Source: Planctomycetota bacterium (GTDB lineage: Bacteria > Planctomycetota > UBA1135 > GCA-002686595). From it: a DNA stretch of 6,495 bases. The position numbers were made by a program, and so were the translations under genes. The notes under the pieces were generated by a model. The model ran no database searches, had not been told where the DNA came from, and was given only the letters and a program-made list of their open reading frames with translations. How positions within the stretch are numbered: position 1 is the first letter of the stretch; each line of letters begins with the position of its first letter. The stretch spans positions 1 through 6,495 of the forward strand of contig JAJDES010000476.1 of assembly GCA_029259675.1 (NCBI GenBank), written 5' to 3'. Positions 1-5,885 of the stretch are shown piece after piece.

Positions 1-632
1 ATTTCGGGCGGTGCCGCATCGCCGGAGCGCCCCTTGAGCTTGTCCCCTATTTTGCGGGCCGTGTCGCCGAGGTTGATGCCGGAGGCACTGCGCAAGCGCG
101 CAATCCCCTTGGCCATGGCCCGCTCCGTTCGGGTCTGGCGATACTTCAGGTCCAGCAGGCAACCGCCGCAGGTGTCAAAATCGATTTCGTGGCAAATATC
201 GCCACTGGGATGGCGGCGCTGACCGTAGCGAGCGCATTGCAGCCAGTAATCGTGCAGCGTGTACATCACCGGGATGTTGCGCGCGGCGACCTCCTCCACG
301 CAACCAACCGACAAATACATCAAGTGCATGAAGTGCACGACGTCCGGTTGCAAATCATCGAGCAGGCCCTTGAACGAACGCGCGGCCGGTGGGTAATCCC
401 AGGTTTCGACGAAGTTGTTGTAGAACAGGTTGTTCGTCAGCTCGTGCACGGGAAGGCCCTCGTAGGTGCGCTGGCGAACCTCCAGGTTCGGCAAGCTGAT
501 GTCCTTCTCGGTGGAGAAGACGTGCACCTCATGGCCGCGCTCCTGCAGGGCGCGCCCGATTTCGAAGGTGTAAATTTCCGTGCCCGCGGTGTGCTTGGGC
601 AGGAAGTCATGGCTGACGAGGAGTACTTTCAC
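1..632 (-). CDS. GT4-family glycosyltransferase, N-terminal half (cut by left window edge)
   Basis: The first 210 residues of a GT-B fold glycosyltransferase of family GT4, which would transfer a sugar from a nucleotide donor to a glycan or lipid-linked acceptor at the cytoplasmic side. Visible signs are the N-terminal Rossmann strand MKVLLVSHDF followed by the GTE acceptor-loop motif at residues 17-19, the PDVVHF strand near 96-101, and TLHDYW at 125-130. A cysteine set (C133, C147, C155, C158) follows and closely matches the one in the GT4 gene at 3853-5115. The donor-binding C-terminal domain with its EX7E motif lies beyond base 1. The start is GTG at 632-630: the frame is closed by TGA at 749-747 and no ATG, GTG or TTG occurs between them. 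No good Shine-Dalgarno is present. The gene follows the GT2 gene after 169 bases on the same strand. The family is clear; substrate and linkage cannot be told. Confidence 0.9.
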   Translation of the reverse strand, partial: MKVLLVSHDFLPKHTAGTEIYTFEIGRALQERGHEVHVFSTEKDISLPNLEVRQRTYEGLPVHELTNNLFYNNFVETWDYPPAARSFKGLLDDLQPDVVHFMHLMYLSVGCVEEVAARNIPVMYTLHDYWLQCARYGQRRHPSGDICHEIDFDTCGGCLLDLKYRQTRTERAMAKGIARLRSASGINLGDTARKIGDKLKGRSGDAAPPE

Positions 633-801
633 GGGGCAGAAGCCTAACCCATAGAGGGCGCTCTGGCACCTTGAAGCCGCTTCATCAGCGGGCCCGGGGC
701 AGCCCCTTCTAAATTCGCCACGGCTTTGGGCTCGCGGGCGCGGCCATCACCGAGTTCGGGCACTCAGCCGGCGTAGCTGCACCCTCCGGCGGGCATTGGG
801 C
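633..801. other. Intergenic spacer with a short inverted repeat
   Basis: This 169-base gap separates the stop of the GT2 gene (TGA at 804-802) from the GTG start of the next GT4 gene. I find no convincing coding frame in it: the frame of the GT4 gene is open from 746 downwards but has no usable start codon. It contains a perfect 13-base odd palindrome at 672-684 and a weaker GCCGG/CCGGC pair near 768-790. There is no GC-rich hairpin followed by a T run, so no intrinsic terminator is called, and no promoter boxes could be assigned with confidence. Confidence 0.6.
672..684. repeat. Perfect 13-base inverted repeat upstream of the partial GT4 gene
   Basis: The sequence TGAAGCCGCTTCA reads as a 6-base arm, a central base, and the exact reverse complement of the arm. 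As RNA it could form a five-pair stem with a three-base loop. It ends 39 bases before the GTG start at 632. It could be a small regulatory hairpin or operator half-sites, but a 13-base palindrome can arise by chance, so a function is only a possibility. Confidence 0.35.
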
Positions 802-1941
802 TCAGCCGACCAGGGGCCTCACCAAGCTCCACCAAAGACTCAGCAGGCGATCGAGGATCCCGATGGCCATGGCAGCCGGCCGGCGAGTCAAAAGGTGCGG
901 CGAGATTGTCAGCGGTCCTCCACGCAGGAGCTCTCGATCGGGGACACGGCGAAGGGCCTGGATGCGTTTGCGCTCAGCCATGAGTTCGGGCCAAAGCTTG
1001 ATCAGGGCCCATTTGCCCGCGATGTGCGCGCGAAAATTGCCCTGCACCAAACTGAAACCGCCCCAAATGAGTTCGTAAAGGGCCATCCCCGGCATGGAGA
1101 GGATCAGCGTCCTCCACCTGTGATTCTTGACCAGCAGCACCCAGCGGTTGCGCGAATGATAGAAGGCTCGGATTTTCGGATAGGCCACACCGCTGCGAAA
1201 GCTGATGCCGGGCGTGCCGCCCTTGTGTAGGACGATGGCGTCTTCGGCGGAAAGCACCGTGTCCCCCGCCATGCGCAGCCGCAGCGACAGGTCGTAATCC
1301 TCGAAGAGAATGAACAGGCTTTCGTCGTAGCCGCCGACATCCAGAACCCGGTCTCTGTCGAGCAAGATCGCGATTGCAATCAACCCGTCCACCTGAACGA
1401 CTCCACGCCCCTCAGCCCGATCGAGCTGCGTGTAGAAATTGCGTAGGGAGAGCAAACCCACGTAGTGGAACCAAGCGCCGTCGTAGTGCACGCGACTGGG
1501 TTCGTCGGCGAACACGCTGCGCGGTTGGGCTGCGACTGCCGAGACCGAAGTGGCCTGGGCCGTGCGCATTTTGGACAACACGTCGGGCAGCAGCACGGCA
1601 TCATTGTCGATTGCCAGCACGCTGCGGTTGCGAGCTGCGCGCATGCCGGCATTGCGCGCCACCGAAGGCCCCTTATTTTCTTTGAGCTCCAGCACGCTGA
1701 CTTCCGGGAAGCTTGTTCGCAAAAGCTCCAGGCTGCCGTCGGTGGACGCGTTGTCCACCACCAAAAGTTCATCCAGTCCGCCCTCTTGTGCCTGCAGGGC
1801 CTCCAGGCATTCCCTCAAGTATCCCTCACCGTTGTAATTGCAAACAACCGCAGAAACGGGGCCCAGGGCCCAATGCAAATCGGAATCCGCCGGGTCAGCC
1901 TGCGCCTCTGCAATGCCTGCTTGACTGGGTTGGGAGTCCAT
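802..1941 (-). CDS. GT2-family (rhamnosyltransferase-like) glycosyltransferase
   Basis: A complete 379-residue GT-A fold glycosyltransferase of family GT2, expected to use a nucleotide- or polyprenyl-activated sugar to extend a glycan at the inner membrane. The catalytic domain runs from about residue 28: VSAVVCNYNGEG (29-40), the nucleotide-binding VDNASTDGS (62-70), NKGPSVARNAG (89-99), the metal-binding D-x-D as D112-N113-D114, the catalytic-base region EDYD at 214-217, and H239 followed by GG. After it come a YHSRN motif (261-265) and a hydrophobic stretch at about 278-300 that may contact or cross the membrane; the last 80 residues are basic and helical. The ATG at 1941 is the first start codon after an in-frame TAG at 2034-2032. 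No Shine-Dalgarno precedes it, and the first 27 residues look poorly structured. It lies 130 bases after the PIG-L/GT2 fusion gene on the same strand. Donor and acceptor are unknown; the name reflects resemblance only. Confidence 0.93.
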   Translation of the reverse strand: MDSQPSQAGIAEAQADPADSDLHWALGPVSAVVCNYNGEGYLRECLEALQAQEGGLDELLVVDNASTDGSLELLRTSFPEVSVLELKENKGPSVARNAGMRAARNRSVLAIDNDAVLLPDVLSKMRTAQATSVSAVAAQPRSVFADEPSRVHYDGAWFHYVGLLSLRNFYTQLDRAEGRGVVQVDGLIAIAILLDRDRVLDVGGYDESLFILFEDYDLSLRLRMAGDTVLSAEDAIVLHKGGTPGISFRSGVAYPKIRAFYHSRNRWVLLVKNHRWRTLILSMPGMALYELIWGGFSLVQGNFRAHIAGKWALIKLWPELMAERKRIQALRRVPDRELLRGGPLTISPHLLTRRPAAMAIGILDRLLSLWWSLVRPLVG

Positions 1942-2071
1942 GGATTCTGGGCGGTGGTTGCGATTCGAGCCAAGCTTGCGGCGCTTGGTCCGTTGTGTCG
2001 TGGCCTGGCGCGGGAAGCGCAGACGCGCGGACTAAAAACGGTGACGGGTGATGAGTTTGCCTGCGTCTTGC
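1942..2071. other. Intergenic spacer between the fusion gene and the GT2 gene
   Basis: This 130-base gap breaks the very tight packing seen to its right. It holds no gene I can support. A run of five T on the minus strand (2038-2034) follows a GC-containing stretch, but no inverted repeat sits in front of it, so it is not called a terminator. No Shine-Dalgarno is visible before the ATG at 1941. It may contain an internal promoter for the two left-hand genes, but I cannot point to one. Confidence 0.55.
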
Positions 2072-3856
2072 CTATTGAAGCGGTAGGTCGAAGTCTTCGG
2101 AGCGCACGGGCTTGCGGTGCTTGAGGCAATAGGGAACGTTGGCCAGCACGCTCAGCGCGGCCTTGAAGAGAATGCCGACCGAGCCGGGCGTATTGCGAAT
2201 CGAGCTTCCGATTCCAATCGTTCCGGTGGCATCGGTTACCTGCCCCTTGGCCTCTGTTTCCTTGCCGCGCAGGATGACTTTGAATAGCACCAAGAAGGGC
2301 ATGCGAGCCAAGTCACTGAGTGGCGCGTACTTGAGCATGCCCAGCCACGCGTTGCGGGCGTGGTAGTAAAGGCTGCGCTTGCCCATTTGGATTCCGAAGG
2401 GCTGACGGTGGAAGGTTTCCGCCTCGGGGTACTGCAACACGCGGTAGCCCAAATTCAACAGTCGGCACGTCAAGTCGCGCTCATTGCCGTAAATGAACAG
2501 GCGCTCGTCGTAGTAGCCCGCTTCGGCAAGTGCCGCGCTGCGCGCGAGACTTCCGCATCCGCGGAAGGTGCTCATGTAGCGCTCGGAGTTGAGCGACTCC
2601 GAATGCAGATAACTGTCGGGCATTCCGGGCTCGACGACCTTGGTCGATACGACCGCCGTCGTGTCCGGCTCGCGCACGATACGGCGCGTCGTCTTTTCCA
2701 ACCAATCGGGGGGCAATTCCACGTCATCGTCCAGAATGGCGGTCAACGGCGTTTGCACGCTGGCAAATCCGATGTTGAACGTTTCGCAGGCCCCGTAGGC
2801 CGAATTGGGCATGCAAATCAGGCGCACTTCGGGAAACTCGCGCGCGATCATCGCTTGCGTTTCGTCCGTGCTGGCATTGTCCACCACCACGATCGATTCG
2901 AAGGGCAAAGTCTGCTTGCGCAAGCTCAGCAAATTGTCGCGCACTTCGTCACTCTTGTTCCAAGTCGAAATGACCGCGGTTGCCGCCGGCAACTCGGGCG
3001 CCACGCGACTCACTTGAGCGCCGGGATTGGGTTTTTCTTCCGGCGAAAGCTTCTCTGAGGGCGACGGTTGCTCTGTATTCAATGGATGGACCTGGGCTGC
3101 TGTGGAGCTGCTCGCCAAACCGTGACCAGCTTCAAAAAGTGAATCCAAGACCCCGGCCATGCGCGCTTGGTACTCAAGCAAGTCACCGCTTTGCAGATCG
3201 GCAAAGCCTTCGACGTGATGCACATTGGGATCTTCGATGTTAACGGTGCGCGCGCGATCCACGGCATCCGCTTTGGTCTGCAAATCGTGATAGCGCAGCT
3301 GACTTTCAAAAGCGTTGATGGCGGCGCGCTTCTTGTCAAATACCGCGGTCGTGTCGAAGAGGATGCCGGCCGTCACATGGGTGTTGACGCCGTAGAGAAA
3401 AACGCGCCGGTTCTCGCCTGCAGCCAAGGCCTCGATTAAGGCTCGGCTGGTTGCGCGATGATCGGGGTGCATCTCCTGCGGTGAGGGTCCGTAAACCAGC
3501 GCGGGACCGAATTCTTCCAATTCCCGCTCTATCTGCCGCTTGAGTTCACCGCTCGCTTCAAGCTGCGCCAGTCCGCCGTCGGGCAGGCCCAGAAAGCGGT
3601 GATCGCGCACGCCCAGGGCTTCACCCGCGCGGCGCGATTCAGCTTGGCGCGCACTTTGAATATCCGCTTCGGTGTGGTTGGGATCGCCGGCCGCGCCATC
3701 GGTCAGAACCACGACGCGAATTTCATCGCCGCGCTCGGCGTGCAGGGCCAAGAGTCCACCGCAGCCAAAAACTTCGTCGTCGGCATGGGGCGCCACGCAG
3801 AAGACGCGCTTGGGCAAGCTGGCGGGGTCCGCCAAGGGGGGAAAAAGGGCTTTCAC
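2072..3856 (-). CDS. Bifunctional PIG-L/LmbE deacetylase fused to GT2 glycosyltransferase
   Basis: A 594-residue, two-domain protein. Residues about 17-225 are a PIG-L/LmbE zinc hydrolase: the strand RVFCVAP leads into PHADDE (23-28), with H24 and D27 as expected zinc ligands and D26 as expected catalytic base, and HPDH at 130-133 supplies the further histidines. The family typically deacetylates N-acetylglucosaminyl compounds. A Ser/Pro/Glu-rich linker (about 246-290) joins it to a GT2 domain from about 291: VVVDNASTDET (323-333), a DDD metal motif at 376-378, GNERDL at 457-462 in the place of the usual ED base, and YYHARN at 497-502. Both halves look intact and the frame is continuous. Translation starts at GTG 3856, which overlaps the preceding gene's TGA as GTGA; the C-rich sequence ahead has no Shine-Dalgarno, so coupling is likely. 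The inferred role is sugar transfer plus deacetylation by one polypeptide; substrate unknown. Confidence 0.94.
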   Translation of the reverse strand: MKALFPPLADPASLPKRVFCVAPHADDEVFGCGGLLALHAERGDEIRVVVLTDGAAGDPNHTEADIQSARQAESRRAGEALGVRDHRFLGLPDGGLAQLEASGELKRQIERELEEFGPALVYGPSPQEMHPDHRATSRALIEALAAGENRRVFLYGVNTHVTAGILFDTTAVFDKKRAAINAFESQLRYHDLQTKADAVDRARTVNIEDPNVHHVEGFADLQSGDLLEYQARMAGVLDSLFEAGHGLASSSTAAQVHPLNTEQPSPSEKLSPEEKPNPGAQVSRVAPELPAATAVISTWNKSDEVRDNLLSLRKQTLPFESIVVVDNASTDETQAMIAREFPEVRLICMPNSAYGACETFNIGFASVQTPLTAILDDDVELPPDWLEKTTRRIVREPDTTAVVSTKVVEPGMPDSYLHSESLNSERYMSTFRGCGSLARSAALAEAGYYDERLFIYGNERDLTCRLLNLGYRVLQYPEAETFHRQPFGIQMGKRSLYYHARNAWLGMLKYAPLSDLARMPFLVLFKVILRGKETEAKGQVTDATGTIGIGSSIRNTPGSVGILFKAALSVLANVPYCLKHRKPVRSEDFDLPLQ

Positions 3857-5115
3857 GGATGGGAGCGGGGCAGGGGCCCTCGAGCGAGGATCGATTGATA
3901 AAGCTTGTGGAGGTTTTGCGCGGCATCCTGTGCCGTGGGCATGCGCGCCGGTACGGCCAGACGCTGCTCCTCAAGCAAGGCGGGATTGTGCAACAGTTGC
4001 CGCACTGCGTCCTCCCACGCTGAGGGCTTTTCGGCGGGCAGTATGCATCCGGCGGAGCCGACGCGCTCGGATAGGGCTCCGCGATCGGAAACCCAAGCGG
4101 GCAGCCCCAGGGCCAGGACCTCGTCCAAGACTAGCCCGTAGCTTTCCGGCGCGCGCGATGGGAATGCAGCCAGGTGGGCTTGTCTGCACAAAGCGGGCAA
4201 TTCCTCCGGCCCGTAGGCGCCCAAAAAGCGCAGTTCCAGCCCGCCCGCGGCGGCTCGCAATTGGTCATCAAAGCCCGCCTCCACTTCCTTACCGGCCAAA
4301 TCCAGGCGCAGGCGGCCGGCGGGGAAGCTCGACAGGGCCTGCACCAAATCGAGAGTTCCCTTGGCCTGGGAGCGGTGGCCGGAGTGGAAAATCACCAGCT
4401 GCTGCTTTCCGTCCCACCTGTGCCGCTGCCCGGCGTCAGCGCCACCTGCGCTTGCGAGCGTCGATTCGCACAGTCCGTGGCCCAGCACCGCGATCGACTG
4501 CGGATCGAGTCCGAGCAGCGCTTCCATGCGCTCGGCATGGCAGCGACTGGGTGCCAGGAGTCCGGCTGCGGCGGCGACTTCCAGCTCGAATGCCCGCGAC
4601 CTTTGCGCCAGGTGAGTTTCGAAAGCCTGCAAGCTGCGCTCGGGATCGTGGGGCTGAATGCAAAGCGCACAACTGGACCAGTCGCCCCGCTCGGGGCATT
4701 GTAATTCACTGTTCGGCGACAGGCGGAAGAAGCGCGGACAGGTGGCGAACATGTCGTGCAAGGTGATCGCGACCGGAGTTGGAGCCAGGGCTCGCACCAG
4801 GCCCGAGCCCCAGGGCCACCAATGATGCACGTGCACCAAATCCGCATCTGCAACCTCCGCGGCGACGCGTTCGCACAGTTGCGGTCTGTCCAATTCAACG
4901 GTGAGCTCCTCGCCCTTGGGCCAAAAGCGCAGCACTTCAATTCCGTCCAATTCCTCGCGCTGCACCAAGTTGCCGTCATAGGGCTCGTCCGTGCTGCAAA
5001 ACACGCGCACGTCCACGCCCAAGTTTTTGAGGCCGCGGGCCTGGGCTCGCACGACGCGTTCCGTTCCACCTTCGAAGTGCGGTGCAAAGTTCGAGCTGAT
5101 CAGGACAACTTGCAT
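3853..5115 (-). CDS. GT4-family glycosyltransferase
   Basis: A complete 420-residue GT-B fold enzyme of family GT4, a typical length for the family. The N-terminal Rossmann domain begins MQVVLISSNFAPHFEGGTER, with the GGTE loop at 16-19, HVHHWW at 95-100 and TLHDMF at 118-123. It carries a cysteine set C126, C140, C149, C152. The donor-binding half has a FHSGHRSQAKG strand and loop (243-253) and the family EX7E signature, E324 to E332, followed by LALGLPAWVSDRGALSE. The frame stays open upstream to 5391, but the conserved fold begins exactly at ATG 5115, which is 2 bases after the preceding deacetylase gene's stop; a GGAG lies 11 bases ahead. Its TGA overlaps the GTG of the PIG-L/GT2 gene. 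Adjacency to a PIG-L deacetylase recalls the MshA/MshB and BshA/BshB pairs, but the wider GT-rich setting fits glycan assembly better than low-molecular-weight thiol synthesis. Substrate unknown. Confidence 0.94.
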   Translation of the reverse strand: MQVVLISSNFAPHFEGGTERVVRAQARGLKNLGVDVRVFCSTDEPYDGNLVQREELDGIEVLRFWPKGEELTVELDRPQLCERVAAEVADADLVHVHHWWPWGSGLVRALAPTPVAITLHDMFATCPRFFRLSPNSELQCPERGDWSSCALCIQPHDPERSLQAFETHLAQRSRAFELEVAAAAGLLAPSRCHAERMEALLGLDPQSIAVLGHGLCESTLASAGGADAGQRHRWDGKQQLVIFHSGHRSQAKGTLDLVQALSSFPAGRLRLDLAGKEVEAGFDDQLRAAAGGLELRFLGAYGPEELPALCRQAHLAAFPSRAPESYGLVLDEVLALGLPAWVSDRGALSERVGSAGCILPAEKPSAWEDAVRQLLHNPALLEEQRLAVPARMPTAQDAAQNLHKLYQSILARGPLPRSHP

Positions 5116-5117
5116 GC

Positions 5118-5885
5118 TCAAGAGGGCTCCGCTTCCAACAGGGCCAAATCCGCTGCATCGGGTTCGCCCAAGGGACAAAAGCCCTCGCCGTAGGCGGCTC
5201 CTTCGGGCAGGTAGATACTGCGATAACGATTCAGGGCCAAACAGGGGTCGCTGGCCTCCAGACTCGCTTCGGCGTGACTCAAGTCTTGTTGCGAGGGACC
5301 GAATTGAGTCGTGTGGCGGTAGAGCGCTTTGCGCTTGCGATCTACGACTTTGGAGATATCCACCACGCGCGTGGCGACCAAGGGCGACCAAACTTCAAAG
5401 CCCCAGGCCGAGCCGCGAAAGTCCGCCATGACCAAGGCGGCCCGCAGGACCCGCGCCAGGATGTGGTGGTCCAGGTGGTGCTCGCCGATCCAAGGCCCGT
5501 AAACGATGTCGGGTTGCCACTCGTGAATGCGATGGGCCAGGCGCCGCACGGCTTCCACGAACTCGGGCGGCTTCGGTCGATGCCCTTCGGGGTAGCCCAG
5601 GAAATCGTAGTCGTGCAAGCCCAATTCAGCCCCACCCGCCAGGGCTTCGCGCTCGCGCATGGCCGGCAACAGGTTTGCATCGTAGCGCTGATGCGGATTC
5701 CCCAGGGCTCCGTCGTAGGCGATGATGACCCGCACCGGGTCCTTGGCCAAGGCGTGCAGGCAACAGGTGCCCCCGGCTCCGACTACATCGTCATCGGGAT
5801 GGGGAACGACGAGCAAGACTCGGCCTCGCTCGGGTGCGGCGACAGCTTCGGGCAAGGGCGCTCGACCCCGATCCGAGCCCTTCAC
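5118..5885 (-). CDS. PIG-L/LmbE-family deacetylase with variant HPDDD motif
   Basis: A stand-alone 255-residue PIG-L zinc hydrolase, a usual length for the family, predicted to remove an N-acetyl (or similar acyl) group from a sugar. Residues 22-28 form the first strand and lead into H29-P30-D31-D32-D33; H29 and D32 should bind zinc and D31 should act as base. The fifth position is normally Glu and is Asp here. The second motif is EHHLDHH (135-141), where H137 and H140 match the HxDH pair. VYGP at 128-131 and the C-terminal Y-G-E-G-F segment (232-236) also fit the family. No signal peptide is seen, so it should be cytoplasmic. Start GTG at 5885 overlaps the upstream gene's TGA as GTGA and has the best Shine-Dalgarno of the window (GAGGA at 5896-5892). 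The downstream GT4 gene starts 2 bases after its stop. An acyl-bearing substrate made by one of the neighbouring transferases is likely. Confidence 0.93.
   Translation of the reverse strand: MKGSDRGRAPLPEAVAAPERGRVLLVVPHPDDDVVGAGGTCCLHALAKDPVRVIIAYDGALGNPHQRYDANLLPAMREREALAGGAELGLHDYDFLGYPEGHRPKPPEFVEAVRRLAHRIHEWQPDIVYGPWIGEHHLDHHILARVLRAALVMADFRGSAWGFEVWSPLVATRVVDISKVVDRKRKALYRHTTQFGPSQQDLSHAEASLEASDPCLALNRYRSIYLPEGAAYGEGFCPLGEPDAADLALLEAEPS

Noticed and set aside
189..647. A plus-strand open frame of 152 codons
   Set aside because: It mirrors the GT4 N-terminal half, whose minus-strand translation has clear GT4 motifs; the plus-strand product is His/Val/Gln-rich and unrecognisable.
2034..2060. 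A T5 run on the minus strand as a possible intrinsic terminator after the fusion gene
   Set aside because: No inverted repeat precedes the T run, so no terminator stem can form.
1465..2124. A plus-strand open frame of 219 codons spanning the 130-base spacer
   Set aside because: Most of it is antisense to the GT2 gene and to the end of the fusion gene; the product shows no family features and no start signal.
1815..2129. A minus-strand frame of 104 codons covering the spacer before the GT2 gene
   Set aside because: It overlaps the ends of two solid genes in a different frame and is Arg/Pro/Ala-rich with no family resemblance.
3672..4766. A plus-strand open frame of 364 codons
   Set aside because: It is very rich in Arg, Pro and Ala with no domain, and lies antisense to the GT4 gene and the start of the PIG-L/GT2 gene.
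5116..5391. A possible 92-residue N-terminal extension of the GT4 gene ending at 3853, using a start at 5391
   Set aside because: The extra stretch is Arg/Ser-rich, overlaps the well-supported PIG-L gene in another frame, and the GT4 fold begins exactly at the ATG at 5115, 2 bases after that gene's stop.
3853..5885. The PIG-L plus GT4 pair read as mycothiol or bacillithiol genes (MshA/MshB or BshA/BshB type)
   Set aside because: The pairing alone is not specific; the surrounding genes are further GT2 and GT4 glycosyltransferases, and no cysteine ligase or related gene is in view.
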